DNA of 64,000 bases from Stentor roeselii (GCA_006503475.1 RSEH01000254.1:1-64000); one strand, 5' to 3'. Positions 18,616-29,294 are shown, counted from the stretch's first letter. The notes: a model not told the origin generated them from the sequence alone. Translations and numbers: made by a program.

Positions 18616-21600
18616 ATGGAAGTCAAATGGAAAGTTGACATCACCAACCCAGGTGCCTGCAAATCACTATCAAAAGAACTATCAGCATCCCTTCCAAATT
18701 TCCCTCTTTTCCTAAAAGAAAACCTTTCATCAGCAACCCAAAACATTCCAGCAAGTTCAGTCTACGACTTTTTCCTTCCAATTCTATCAACAGTCCAATC
18801 AGAAGTCTATTCTCTAGAAACTCGTCTTTCAAACATTACATCCGAATCTCTCCGATATCAAGAAAAGCTTAACCTAGTCCAACAGCAAAGTCTTCAAAAC
18901 CCGGGAAAAGGCCTTTCATTAAAAAGTCATCCTTCAAGTCAAACAAGAAGCGAGCATCAGATAATCCTTTCGAATATAAAAAGATGGAGCGAAGCAGCAA
19001 CAATTATTCAAAAAAACTGGAAACGCTACAAATGTCAAAAAAAATTTCAAGTTGAACTGGAAAAAATCATTGTCCAGGTCAGACCTTTCGCCCCGAGGTC
19101 TGTTTCGAATGATGAAGTTATGAAAACTATTCTTTCAGAAGTTGAAAAAAGAAGACTTAGCCTTGAACAGTTTTATAGAGCAGCTGATAAGGACTGTAAT
19201 GGAAAAGTCTCTTTTGAGGAGCTTAAGTCTTTCATGAATGACTTGAAAATAGTGCTTCCAAGGTCTACTGTTACGAGATTTATGAGGATTATTGATGAAG
19301 ATTGCTCTGGATTCGTTACTCGTGAAGAGTTTTTTCATGCTTTAGCAGCTTATAATGTTTCTTCTGAAGCTAATAGCAATGCAAGGACTTATGATGAAGA
19401 AATGCTTTTAAAGTTCGTGAAAATTATGGAAAGTCGAGAAATTGAACCTGAGAATCTTTTTTCTTTATGTGATGTTGACTCTAGTGGAAGTATGTCTTTA
19501 AAAGAACTGGAAAATTATTTGTTAAAGTTGAAAGTTGGGTTTCAGGTTAAAGAAGTTCATGCACTTATGAAAAGACTTGATACTGATGGCAATGGCGAAC
19601 TTTCTCTTGATGAGTTTAGAAGACATTTTCAGAAAGGGCAAAGCTTTTTTAGGCAGGAAGCTGTTGTGTCGACTTCAGCTGTTCCTTTGCCGGTGAAAGG
19701 GAATGATTTGAATGGATTGAGGGAACTTTTTAGGACTTTGGAGTACACTGGATCGTTGATGGACTTACTCAAAACACTCCAAAGTTCAAGCAACTCCGAA
19801 GTCTCTGTTTCCTCTTTTTACATAATGATGGAAAAAAACTTCAACTGCAAGTTAAACCGCAATCAAATCGATTTAATACAAAAATCTCTCGTCTTAAACA
19901 ATAAAGGTCTAATCAGTGCTCAAGAATTTAAATCCCTCGCAATTTTTTACACTGGAAAAGCCTTAGGCACCAGAGAAAACTACATCAACAGGTTCAAAAT
20001 GCATTTACCTAAAACCAAATGTGAAGAAAAGATCTTCACAAGAAAAGAAATGACTGAAGAACTTTTTTTTTCACCTGAGCAGTGCATGGAATCAATTCAA
20101 TTTTTAGCTGAACCTGGCGATGAATACATTTCTTCTGACTTTTTTTATGTGGAAAAAAGTCATGATGAAGAACAAAGAGTAGAAAAAAGCGAAGTCGTTA
20201 AATGTTTCGATGAGAAAATCAAAGAATCTGGACTTGACATCAGGAATATTTTTCGATTTGCTGATAAAAATAACACTGGAATGGTGAATAAGGATCAGAT
20301 TATTACAGCTTTTTCGAAATTAGTAAAGGGAATCACTGAGAAGGATTTAGAGGACTTTAGAGAGTGCTTTGATGAGGATAGTTTTAATTTGGAAAAACTG
20401 GTTTTTTACTTTCCTATTAGTAGACTTGATCAAAATGGACTTACTATTGAAGGAGTGTTTTGGTTGAGGTATTTAAGTAGAACATTCAGAGATGCTAGGA
20501 TGACTAGTCAAGAGTTTTTTAATAAACTTTTGAGAAATCCTGAAGGTTTTGCAAGTTTTCGAGAAATCAAGATGAAGATTAAAGATTTGTTTGAAATTGT
20601 TATCAAGATTGGAAGGGTTAATTTGATTGGAGAGCATGTTTTTCATGATGACTCGTCGATTATTAATTATGAAAAATTTGCACAAATGTTGTTGTCTAGT
20701 CAGAACTCTAACCACTCATCTATTGATATTAAAGAATACGAAAAAAAAGTTACATCAATGAATTTTGATATTGTTCAACCATTACCACCTCCATCACCAA
20801 GTCCTCACCAACCAGCTCCTCAACCGAAACCTATAAATAAATCAAGCATATTACAGAAACCTTTAATTTCAGTAGAACTTTCAGCATCTCTTAAGAAAAT
20901 ATCTCAAAGAGTGCGAGAAAACAGTTGGTGTGGTGATTTAATAAAAGAATTCAACTTAACTCTCAGTCACATTTTTTCAAAAGAAGAAGACTTATTTTTC
21001 ATCCTACGAAACTTCGAAATCTCCCAAAACGAGAACCAAATGATTTACAACGAATTAAAAACATTAAACAACAACCATCCTATAATCCATGTTTACTTCT
21101 TCTGCACAATAGTCGACCATGTAACTCGTTCATTAAATAACCTTCCATTCAGTTGGAACAAGCAAATAGATACGAGTGTTGCCCTAGTAATCGAATCATA
21201 CATCAGAAAAAGCGGAATTCGCGGGCTGGACCTAACAACAGCTCATAAAAACCTTCAAAGAAAACTAGACTTCACATTATTCAGTGATTATTTCCAAGAT
21301 CCCGAGAAAATCGCAGGTTTTTTCAATGCAAACAGTCCTATTTACCATTTCACAGCAGTAGTAAGTTCATACATCGAGGAAAAACAGTTTTCTATCTCCA
21401 ATGTAATGAAAAGTAAATTTTTTTTTGACTATGAAAAAATCAAAAATCGACATGAAGCGAATATAATGAAAGAAAACTTGGGAAAAACTTATATCAATGA
21501 AGAGGACTGGAAAAAAGAATGGCTTGAATGTAAATTTTTTAATAATCAACAAGCGAGTCAGGTCTTTCGCTTTTTGTTCCCGAAAATTAAAACGATTTAC

Positions 21601-24600
21601 CCAGGATACACTTTTCAGTACTTACTTGACGTGGTGGAAAAAAACAACATGAGAAATGAAGAAATAAATTTTGATCCTTTTAATAATGACTCAGTTGATC
21701 CTGGCCATAGTTCTTATTTTTCAGAGTTATCTTTAAAATTAAGATATCCAATTTCTTACTATTTTTCAGATACGAAACTTGAGGACTCTCTTTCTATACA
21801 AACACTTAAAACGGAACTTCGAAAGGTTTTTGATTCTGCTGAAGTTGTAAGATTGGAAATAATTGATCGTCAAAATGTTTTTGTTTATCATTTATTGGCG
21901 ATTCTTGATTCTTATCGAGAATATCCTTGCAATTTTAGTTTTGATTACATGAAAATCTTTCGGATTTTTAATAATCCTCGAAGAAGAGAAGTTGTTGAAG
22001 CAAAGATTAAAAATTTGTCTAAAGAGAAGTCTTTCGAAGGAGATGAAATGATTAAACTAAAAGAAGATCTGATAAAAATCACTAAGGATTCAGATACAGG
22101 AAATAAAAATCCTGAGGAAATGAAAAATTTAGAGAGAATGCAACCAGATCAAAAGGAAAAAGAACTGAAAAGGAATAAATTAAAAGAAGAAGAAGAACTC
22201 AGTGATTTTAACTATTTTATGGACCCTTTTAACAAGAAAAAGTCGATTTTCGGTTTCCAAATCATTTACCTACATGAACTCTGCACAAGTCGTGACCGTT
22301 ATGAAATGTCTCCAATGATGTTAAACTTAACCACTAATCAAAACATAAAAAACGTCTTTACCGCCCTTGCAGACCTTTTAAAGCAAAACCAAATTTCAAC
22401 CCTCAACATTTCCTCAATCCACCTCGACAAAGATATCACAATCTCAGACTTAGCTTCAATAAAACTATTCGACAATCATAAAACAAAATTCGCATCAATC
22501 ATCGAAACTTTACCAAATGCAAAATTTTTCCATTTTTTATCAGTTCTCGAGTCCTATCGACAAGAAAGTTTTAGTTCTGAACGTTTCAGCAAATTTCCTG
22601 AAAATTTCATTCGTTTGATAGACAAAAATAAAAAACTTATTGAAGTTCTAAAAAACCCTCCTTTGCATCAACATTACGACTTTTCGAAGTTCAAACAACT
22701 TTTTGAATCATGTTTTCCGGGGATTAGTCAAGAAATCATTGAAAGACTTTTTAAGAAAATAGATAAAAGAAGCTTTAATCAGGTTTTCATGTATGAAATA
22801 ATGACTGCTATCGATATTATGAGGTATAATTCAATGAAAGGGGTAAAAATCAGCTTTATTTATAGGGATGAATTTCAGGTTATGAGTGAAAATACTGGAA
22901 CTTCTAGTGAAAGATACTTTAAAAGGAAGGATGCTCATCGAAAATATTTAGAAATTGCTGAATATTTTGATGAACATTTGGTTCCTACTTTTAGAAAAAA
23001 AACTATTTTAGTTATGAGAGGACCGAGAGGGGAGGAATTTACTGGATATGAAAAAATATCGTCTCAAGACTTGAATAGTTATATTTTTAGAATCACTAAT
23101 CGGAATTATGAGTTGAGATTCTTGTTTGAGGACTTGAAAATTGAGGATACTGTTACTTTTTATCATTTCTTTGCTGTTTTAGAATCTTATAGAAAACGAG
23201 TTTTTGTTGATGAGTATAAAGTAGATATTGACCCTCTAAAAGCTGTTAATGTTGCTCCTATTGAAAGAAATGCTGAGTCTATACGACTTCCAGTTGATAC
23301 ATCTGTATTGAAGCCAGGGTCTTATGAGCATGACTTATACAATATTAAAGTTACGGTAAAGGCAGATTATAATAATATTTACAGTCTTTTCAAACAAGCT
23401 GCTCCAGAAGGTTCATTCAAATACGACGCCTTCAAAAGACACCTGAAAGAAAAAATAAATCCAAGAATCTCCGAAGCCAACTTAAACGAGTTAATCCGAA
23501 GAGTAGACAAAGACCGAAACCAAGAAGTATCCTTAGAAGAATTTTTTTCCTACATATTCGAAACCCCATTCGAGCAATCAATCCAAAAACAAGAGCAAAA
23601 ATTCGATTCATCAAGAAAACTCGAGCCAAAAGACTATTTCGACCCAGGACAAAAAAACTATTCAACAATATTAAACTCCGAAGAAACCGCAATAATAAAA
23701 TGCAAAGAACTCTTAAAAAATATTCCACAAGGAAAGCTCTTTGAAGACCCAGACTTCGGCCCTCATCTAGGCCGAAACGGTGACGAGTGTCTTTACTGGA
23801 ACAAAGTGCCTCCTTCATCGAGTTACCCGAATCCCCACAGCGAGGAGTTCCAATGGAGACATGCCAGTGACGTCTTCATGCAACCTGACTTTATCAAGCA
23901 AGGGACAGAATCAGGCGACGTCATTCAAGGCTCTTTAGGAGACTGTTGGTTCATCGGCGCTTTGTCAGTCATGGCGTTAAGAGACGACCTTCTTTACGGC
24001 AACATGGAAGACGTGAACGATCCAAGTGAAATCACAATTCAAAACGCGAAATTCATGAATAAAGGAGTTTACTCAGGAATTTTTCACAATTTAAAAGACG
24101 TCGGGATGTTTGTCTTTAAATTTTTCATCAACAGCGCCTGGCGCTGGGTAATTGTTGATGACAGGCTCCCGATGTTTGTAGATTCCGCAAGTGGTAACTC
24201 TGAATACGTCTTCGGACACTGCAGAGACAAGTCGGAACTTTGGGTGGCTCTCATTGAAAAAGCCTATGCGAAGGTCTTTGGGTGTTACGAAGCTTTAAAC
24301 GGAGGTCTTATTGACGACGCACTTACTGATTTAACAGGCCTTGTAGCAGAAAAATGTAAAATATCAGGACCAGGAGGCCTTTTAAACTTAAATCTTCCTG
24401 ATGCTCAAGCCACTGAAGCCCTCTGGGCAAGACTTGAACAGTACCGCAAAGACCGTACCTTGATGGGATGCTCGATCGAAGGGGAAGGCACTGAAGGCGA
24501 CGTTGTCTTTGAAGGTGAAATGACAGGACTACTGTCAAGACACGCTTATTCCATCATAGACGTTTTAAATCTACAAGACCCACAAGCACCAAAAGGAAGG

Positions 24601-25407
24601 CATCGACTTCTTCGCATTAGAAACCCTTGGGGTCAACGTGAATGGATGGGAAAATGGCGAGATCACAGTGAAGAACTTGAAAAATTCAGAGAACAAATCA
24701 ATGCAAAAACAGCGGAACTTGGAGAAGAAGAAAAATTTAAAAAATTCGACCCGAATGATGGAACTTTTTTTATGTGTTTCAAGGACTGGAGAAGAATTTT
24801 TCATAATCTTTACGCTTGTGTTGATTTCAGCAAGGAATGGTTTGGAAAACGATTCGCTGGGCAATGGAATGTTTCGAACTCTGGAGGAGTACCTTTAAGT
24901 GGAAAACCTGATGAATGCATCAGATGGGCGAAAAATCCACAGTTTTGTTTGGAACTTAAAGCAAATGCTGAGGTTTTTATTAGTTTGTCGCAGAAAGATG
25001 GAAGATATGCTAGAAACTCGAAATTTCCTTTTGATGATATTATTAATACTGCTTGTTTTACTATTATGAGAGGTGAACAGTCTGAATTACTGTTAAATCG
25101 ATTTGATCAAGGAAAAATTGAAAAGTTGTCGGTGTTGAAAGCTCATCGAAATATTGAAATGAGGATTTTTTTGAAAGCTGGAAAATATTTTATTGTTCCT
25201 TCTACTATGAATGCTGGGAAAACAGGAGAGTTTTGGCTTTCGGTTTATTTTAATAGTGGAAAACAAAATGTTAGTATTTTTGACTGTCGGAATACTGCTG
25301 ATGTTGGAATGATTATTCAGGAGGAGGAAGAGGATGAAGAAAATTATACTGAAAAAGATCTTGAATTGATTCGGAATAAGTTTCTTAGTCTTAGGCATAA
25401 AATTTAA
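18616..25407 (+). CDS. Giant EF-hand/IQ protein with C-terminal calpain protease
   Basis: The protein has 2263 residues. An IQ motif lies at about 127-145 (AATIIQKNWKRYKCQ). Four EF-hands follow with loops at Asp191, 227, 286 and 322, then degenerate hands near 545 and a Pro-rich linker near 725-745. A middle part (about 780-1600) carries a module that recurs about every 200 residues, marked by (V/I)LESYR-type helices near 913, 1096, 1308 and 1521. One more EF loop lies near 1631. The calpain core has the triad Cys1777 (SLGDCWFIGA), His1976 (SRHAYSI) and Asn2003 (RNPWG), followed by a C2-like beta-sandwich (WNVSNSGG...). It is expected to be an active Ca2+-regulated cysteine protease. Its role in a large contractile cell is inference. 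The downstream helicase starts 13 nt after its stop. Confidence 0.93.
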   Translation: MEVKWKVDITNPGACKSLSKELSASLPNFPLFLKENLSSATQNIPASSVYDFFLPILSTVQSEVYSLETRLSNITSESLRYQEKLNLVQQQSLQNPGKGLSLKSHPSSQTRSEHQIILSNIKRWSEAATIIQKNWKRYKCQKKFQVELEKIIVQVRPFAPRSVSNDEVMKTILSEVEKRRLSLEQFYRAADKDCNGKVSFEELKSFMNDLKIVLPRSTVTRFMRIIDEDCSGFVTREEFFHALAAYNVSSEANSNARTYDEEMLLKFVKIMESREIEPENLFSLCDVDSSGSMSLKELENYLLKLKVGFQVKEVHALMKRLDTDGNGELSLDEFRRHFQKGQSFFRQEAVVSTSAVPLPVKGNDLNGLRELFRTLEYTGSLMDLLKTLQSSSNSEVSVSSFYIMMEKNFNCKLNRNQIDLIQKSLVLNNKGLISAQEFKSLAIFYTGKALGTRENYINRFKMHLPKTKCEEKIFTRKEMTEELFFSPEQCMESIQFLAEPGDEYISSDFFYVEKSHDEEQRVEKSEVVKCFDEKIKESGLDIRNIFRFADKNNTGMVNKDQIITAFSKLVKGITEKDLEDFRECFDEDSFNLEKLVFYFPISRLDQNGLTIEGVFWLRYLSRTFRDARMTSQEFFNKLLRNPEGFASFREIKMKIKDLFEIVIKIGRVNLIGEHVFHDDSSIINYEKFAQMLLSSQNSNHSSIDIKEYEKKVTSMNFDIVQPLPPPSPSPHQPAPQPKPINKSSILQKPLISVELSASLKKISQRVRENSWCGDLIKEFNLTLSHIFSKEEDLFFILRNFEISQNENQMIYNELKTLNNNHPIIHVYFFCTIVDHVTRSLNNLPFSWNKQIDTSVALVIESYIRKSGIRGLDLTTAHKNLQRKLDFTLFSDYFQDPEKIAGFFNANSPIYHFTAVVSSYIEEKQFSISNVMKSKFFFDYEKIKNRHEANIMKENLGKTYINEEDWKKEWLECKFFNNQQASQVFRFLFPKIKTIYPGYTFQYLLDVVEKNNMRNEEINFDPFNNDSVDPGHSSYFSELSLKLRYPISYYFSDTKLEDSLSIQTLKTELRKVFDSAEVVRLEIIDRQNVFVYHLLAILDSYREYPCNFSFDYMKIFRIFNNPRRREVVEAKIKNLSKEKSFEGDEMIKLKEDLIKITKDSDTGNKNPEEMKNLERMQPDQKEKELKRNKLKEEEELSDFNYFMDPFNKKKSIFGFQIIYLHELCTSRDRYEMSPMMLNLTTNQNIKNVFTALADLLKQNQISTLNISSIHLDKDITISDLASIKLFDNHKTKFASIIETLPNAKFFHFLSVLESYRQESFSSERFSKFPENFIRLIDKNKKLIEVLKNPPLHQHYDFSKFKQLFESCFPGISQEIIERLFKKIDKRSFNQVFMYEIMTAIDIMRYNSMKGVKISFIYRDEFQVMSENTGTSSERYFKRKDAHRKYLEIAEYFDEHLVPTFRKKTILVMRGPRGEEFTGYEKISSQDLNSYIFRITNRNYELRFLFEDLKIEDTVTFYHFFAVLESYRKRVFVDEYKVDIDPLKAVNVAPIERNAESIRLPVDTSVLKPGSYEHDLYNIKVTVKADYNNIYSLFKQAAPEGSFKYDAFKRHLKEKINPRISEANLNELIRRVDKDRNQEVSLEEFFSYIFETPFEQSIQKQEQKFDSSRKLEPKDYFDPGQKNYSTILNSEETAIIKCKELLKNIPQGKLFEDPDFGPHLGRNGDECLYWNKVPPSSSYPNPHSEEFQWRHASDVFMQPDFIKQGTESGDVIQGSLGDCWFIGALSVMALRDDLLYGNMEDVNDPSEITIQNAKFMNKGVYSGIFHNLKDVGMFVFKFFINSAWRWVIVDDRLPMFVDSASGNSEYVFGHCRDKSELWVALIEKAYAKVFGCYEALNGGLIDDALTDLTGLVAEKCKISGPGGLLNLNLPDAQATEALWARLEQYRKDRTLMGCSIEGEGTEGDVVFEGEMTGLLSRHAYSIIDVLNLQDPQAPKGRHRLLRIRNPWGQREWMGKWRDHSEELEKFREQINAKTAELGEEEKFKKFDPNDGTFFMCFKDWRRIFHNLYACVDFSKEWFGKRFAGQWNVSNSGGVPLSGKPDECIRWAKNPQFCLELKANAEVFISLSQKDGRYARNSKFPFDDIINTACFTIMRGEQSELLLNRFDQGKIEKLSVLKAHRNIEMRIFLKAGKYFIVPSTMNAGKTGEFWLSVYFNSGKQNVSIFDCRNTADVGMIIQEEEEDEENYTEKDLELIRNKFLSLRHKI

Positions 25408-25420
25408 TTAAAGACTAAAT

Positions 25421-27331
25421 ATGAAGTTTCAGAGATTTAATAGAAGACAGAAATTCTCGCAGCAGAATATCTTGGAAAAAAGAGTCAAAAAAGAAGTACC
25501 TGAGTCTGGGGTTTACCCTGTGAATAAGAATTCTTGTAGTAGTGAGATGGTCAAATTTTACTTCTCTGAACTTCCGCTTTCGAAGAATACTCTCAATGGA
25601 CTTGCTGAGAATAAGTGGGAATCAATGACTCCTATCCAACGAGCTGCTATTCCTCATATCTTAGCAGGACGAGATGTACTTGGAACAGCTTTAACCGGGT
25701 CTGGAAAAAGTCTCGCGTTTTTAGTTCCGATGCTTGAGAATCTCTTCCGGAAAAGCTGGTCGAATATGGACGGTCTGGGTGCACTTGTCATCATCCCTAC
25801 GCGAGAACTAGGAATTCAGTTATTCGAAACCTTAAGACAAGTCGGTAAATACCACAACTTTTCAGCTGGTCTAGTCATTGGTGGAAAAGACGTGAGTTTT
25901 GAAAAGAAAAGCATTTCAGGAATCAATGTTTTGATTGCGACTCCAGGAAGACTGCTTCAACATCTACAAGAAACTCCTGACTTTTCTTTGGACTCTCTGC
26001 AAATGCTTATCATTGATGAAGCTGACAGAATACTTGAGATGGGATTCGAGGAATCGATAAATTCTATTGTTGAGTATTTACCTCCTCATAGACAAACTTG
26101 TCTATTTTCAGCTACTTTGTCTAAATCCATCAAATCTTTAACTCGCCTTTCGTTAGGGAAGTATGAGTATATCAATGTGCTACCTAATAAGGATGATCTG
26201 GCAGTAAAGAAAAAGTTAACCCAATACTACACAACAATCGACCTTTCAAACAAGTTCAACCTTTTATTTTCCTTCATAAAAAGCCACCTAAGACAAAAGA
26301 CAATAGTATTTCTCTCCAGTTGCAAAGAAGTCCGATTCATATACGAGAGTTTCAAAGTTCTTCACCCAGGAGTTCCAATAATGGAGATCCACGGGAAGCA
26401 AAAGCAAACAAAAAGAACAGCGATTTACTTTTCATTCATAGAAAAATCCGAGGCAGTTCTTTTTTGCACGGACATAGCAGCAAGAGGACTTGATTTCCCG
26501 TCAGTGCACTGGGTGGTATCAATGGACTGCCCAGAAGACATCGAGTCTTACATTCACCGAATAGGAAGAACTGCACGTTACAAGTCCGGAGGAAGCAGTT
26601 TATTATTTTTATTACCTTCAGAAATAAAGTTTCTCGACTACCTGCATGATAAAGCATTGAATGTTAAAGAACTAAAAATTAATCCTTCAAAAACTTTCAC
26701 TATTACCAGCAATCTTCAGGCAATCATCGCGGAAAGACCTGATGTTAAACATTTAGCAGAAAGAGCTTTTGTTTCTTATGTGAGAAGCGTTTTTCTTATG
26801 CCTGATAAACAGGTTTTTAAACTGGATCAGCTACCTTTAAAGGAATTCGCACTTTCTTTTGGACTTTTAACGGTACCTGAAGTGAATGTTAAGAAGGTTG
26901 AAACGAATACGATGACTAAATTGCAGAAACTTAGAATGAAGATTAAGGAAAAAAAAATGGCAAAGGGAAAAAGTTTGGAGGGTGAAAAAGGGGAAAAAGG
27001 GGAAAAAGGTGAAAAAGGTGAAAAAGGGGAAAATAGTGAAAAAAGTGAAAAAGTTGAAAAAGATGAACCAATCCTGGACTTGTTCAAAATAAAGGAAAAT
27101 CTCCAGATCGAGGAGGTAGAGGAGGAAAAACCTAAAGTCTTCAGACATAAAAATCTTGGAATTAAGTTCAGTGACGGAAATGACGATATTTCCAATCGAC
27201 TTATTTTGAAAGCTCAAAGCGGTTTGGAAAGAAGCTTAAAAGAGGAAAAGGAATGGAAAAAAAGCAACAAGATAATGATTAAAGAAATGGAACGTCAAGA
27301 ACGGATCAGGTATTTAGAAGAAAGTGATTAG
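25421..27331 (+). CDS. DBP4: DEAD-box RNA helicase DBP4/DDX10
   Basis: The 636-residue protein has the complete DEAD-box core: F.ELPLSKNTLNGL Q-motif region, ALTGSGKS (90-97), PTRELG, TPGR, DEAD (199-202), SAT, ARGLDF and HRIGRTAR. The Q-region (LP(L)S..TL.GL) and the C-terminal DUF4217 domain (AERAFVSYVRSVFLMPDKQVFKLDQLPLKEFALSFGL) identify the DBP4/DDX10 branch. That helicase acts in the nucleolus on U3/U14 snoRNA release in the SSU processome. Walker A ends in Ser instead of Thr, a tolerated change. A Gly-Glu-Lys repeat tract follows the core. The start is the ATG 13 nt after the calpain stop. Confidence 0.93.
   Translation: MKFQRFNRRQKFSQQNILEKRVKKEVPESGVYPVNKNSCSSEMVKFYFSELPLSKNTLNGLAENKWESMTPIQRAAIPHILAGRDVLGTALTGSGKSLAFLVPMLENLFRKSWSNMDGLGALVIIPTRELGIQLFETLRQVGKYHNFSAGLVIGGKDVSFEKKSISGINVLIATPGRLLQHLQETPDFSLDSLQMLIIDEADRILEMGFEESINSIVEYLPPHRQTCLFSATLSKSIKSLTRLSLGKYEYINVLPNKDDLAVKKKLTQYYTTIDLSNKFNLLFSFIKSHLRQKTIVFLSSCKEVRFIYESFKVLHPGVPIMEIHGKQKQTKRTAIYFSFIEKSEAVLFCTDIAARGLDFPSVHWVVSMDCPEDIESYIHRIGRTARYKSGGSSLLFLLPSEIKFLDYLHDKALNVKELKINPSKTFTITSNLQAIIAERPDVKHLAERAFVSYVRSVFLMPDKQVFKLDQLPLKEFALSFGLLTVPEVNVKKVETNTMTKLQKLRMKIKEKKMAKGKSLEGEKGEKGEKGEKGEKGENSEKSEKVEKDEPILDLFKIKENLQIEEVEEEKPKVFRHKNLGIKFSDGNDDISNRLILKAQSGLERSLKEEKEWKKSNKIMIKEMERQERIRYLEESD
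26983..27060 (+). repeat. In-frame GEK/SEK coding tandem repeat in DBP4
   Basis: Nine-nucleotide units of the type GGGGAAAAA encode Gly-Glu-Lys about six times, then diverge to (N/S/V)EK. A charged linker prone to length change. Confidence 0.85.
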
Positions 27332-27407
27332 ATAAAGTTATAATGATAGGCTTTAGTTTTAACTATTCTGAAATATCAATAACCTTATACTTTATTAACT
27401 AACCTGA

Positions 27408-28131
27408 TTAATCTGTCGGGTGAGATATTTGTCTGACTTCATTAAACCCAACTTTATCTTTTTTTTCTTTGCTTTCCTGTTTCTTGACTTGACAAGCAAC
27501 GACTAAGTAAATCGGTAAGATTCCAGTCAACCAAATCAAATAAACAAACCAAATGAAGCCCCTTCAGCGCCACAAACACTTTCAGTTCCATCATAGTTCG
27601 TATCATGAGTGCAGTCATCGAACCTTAATTTAACGACTCCAGCAAAAATAACGAAAGCAATCAAGTTGAGATGAGTACAAAGATCATCAAAATTGCACTT
27701 GTTAACAAATTGAAAATCTTATTCAGCCCACCTAGCTTAAAAAAGGATAAAATGACAACAATTGCTATTAAAAAGGTGATAAATGTTGAGACTGTTTGAA
27801 AAGCAACATAAACAGCACCTCCATCATGCCAATATTTAAACCTTTCGCAGAATTCTTTGCATTTGTCTGATGAGGATGAGAAGTCTTCACAATAATCTTC
27901 ACATTCTTCGAAGCAGTACTTGAAAGTGTCGTCTTTGTCGCAGAAACCCATGTCTTTTCGATTATCCAAGAATCCTCCTCTATATTTATAATTTCCTTCA
28001 GGAAATTTCCACTTTTGAGTAAACCAGATTCTAACATTGATAACTGCAATTAAAAAGCAAAAGTTGATCACCTGGATAACTAAAAAAATAACCTTCCAAA
28101 TAACAATAGGAAGACATAAAACTTTTGCCAT
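27408..28131 (-). pseudogene. Frameshifted fifth member of the tetraspan array
   Basis: The first 156 codons are intact and match the neighbouring paralogs: TM1 (VIWKVIFLVIQVINFCFLIA), WFTQKW, the six-cysteine loop, TM2 and TM3. In TM3 the frame is lost by what aligns as one missing base (MIFVLI then NLIAFVIFAG). A second missing base lies near the start of TM4 (ASFGLF then LIWLTGILPIYLVVA). Between and after them the family sequence continues (CTHDTNYDGTESVCGAEGA; tail to HPTD then TAA). The shifts do not fit 15- or 16-nt introns. Either the copy farthest downstream in the array is decaying or there are two assembly errors. Confidence 0.72.
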
Positions 28132-28499
28132 GTTAATAATATTTGATGGTGAAACTAGTAAATTAAATGTTTTAAGATTCTTAAGATAATTATTCTAAGA
28201 ATAGGAAAATAGTTAACGATGATCATTTAGTTCAATAAAAAACCTAATGAAAAACATCGATTAAAGGTTTAAAAATTTCCTTGGATAGCAAATCACTAAG
28301 AGATGATTAAAGAGATTAGTAAATTCAAGTAGGATGTTTTTAAAATCTTATCTTTTGAAAGTTATAAGACAATTCCTATCAGAATATCAATAATAATAAA
28401 ATCATCAAGAAACCCAATACATATACAATCTAAATTTGTAAAATGTGTTCGTAAGTTATAATTCCATTCTCAAATCAATCTAATAACTAAATTTACTAA
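28132..28499. other. Intergenic stretch inside the tetraspan array
   Basis: AT-rich spacer between array members 1 and 2. No gene or repeat recognised. Confidence 0.5.
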
Positions 28500-29294
28500 C
28501 TAACTACTCATCTCTATCGATTCAGGTTTCTGCTCTGTAGATGCCTTTTGTTTTTCTTTGTGCTCAATCTTGCGTGCTACAATCACATAAAGAGGTACAA
28601 TAATTCCCAACCATAGCAAAATAATTAGTGCAAATATGGCGCCTTCACCTGCACAAACACTTTTTCCACCTTCATAATATAATCTATGTTTGCAACTATC
28701 AAAGTTCAACTTGACGATGCCTGCATAACTAGAAAAGCCAATCAAATTGAAAATAAAGACAAAAATCATCATTTTCGAAGTTGTATTTAAGTTTATTCGC
28801 TTTTTCAAACTACGATGATTAAAAAAAGTCAGGAAAATAAAAATCGTTATAAGAATAGTAAAAAACAATGCAAGTATTTGAAAGGTCAAATATATCACAC
28901 CTGCGATATGCCATACTTGATATCTTGTACAAAATTCATTGCAATTAGACTCATCGAGCCATGGAGCGTATTCACTGTCATCCTCATCATGATTGCATTT
29001 ATCCCTGCACGACTTATAGCAATATTCATACGTAGATTCATCAGAGCAAGGGAAGAAGTCATTATAGTAATTTACGTAATATTTTCTACTAACCAGTAAT
29101 CCTCCTCTATAGTTTTGTACTACCTGCTTGTAATCATCATTATCATCATAATAATAGCTGCCTTTCATTTCCCATTTTTGAAGAAACCAGAATTGAGTAT
29201 TCAACACTGCGATGAATAAACTTAGATGAAGAACCTGCAGTAACAGGAAGATAAACTTCCAGTTAAAAGCAGAGCAACCATAAACTGTAGACAT
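28500..29294 (-). CDS. Tetraspan cysteine-rich membrane protein, array member 2
   Basis: The 264-residue protein has four membrane segments: NWKFIFLLLQVLHLSLFIAVL; about 140-165; about 180-200; and a last one at about 225-248. The first outside loop begins with WFLQKW and holds Cys in the order C-x8-C-x3-C-x3-C-x16-C-x3-C (PCSDESTYEYC...FC). The x16 gap, with an Asp/Glu-rich insert, is the longest in the array, as is the loop before it (YYYDDNDDYKQ). The second loop has DSCKHRLYYEGGKSVC. The charged cytoplasmic tail is rich in K, E and Q. Layout resembles claudin/PMP22-type proteins, but no family motif proves kinship. ATG and TAG clear. Confidence 0.85.
   Translation of the reverse strand: MSTVYGCSAFNWKFIFLLLQVLHLSLFIAVLNTQFWFLQKWEMKGSYYYDDNDDYKQVVQNYRGGLLVSRKYYVNYYNDFFPCSDESTYEYCYKSCRDKCNHDEDDSEYAPWLDESNCNEFCTRYQVWHIAGVIYLTFQILALFFTILITIFIFLTFFNHRSLKKRINLNTTSKMMIFVFIFNLIGFSSYAGIVKLNFDSCKHRLYYEGGKSVCAGEGAIFALIILLWLGIIVPLYVIVARKIEHKEKQKASTEQKPESIEMSS

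Noticed and set aside
18616-25407. Splitting the giant calpain into two genes
   Set aside because: One frame is open for 2263 codons with no stop, and EF-hand and IQ parts connect smoothly to the protease.
27408-28131. 16-nt introns explaining the frame changes of array member 1
   Set aside because: No GT...AG of 15 or 16 nt lies at the shift points, and paralog alignment points to single missing bases.
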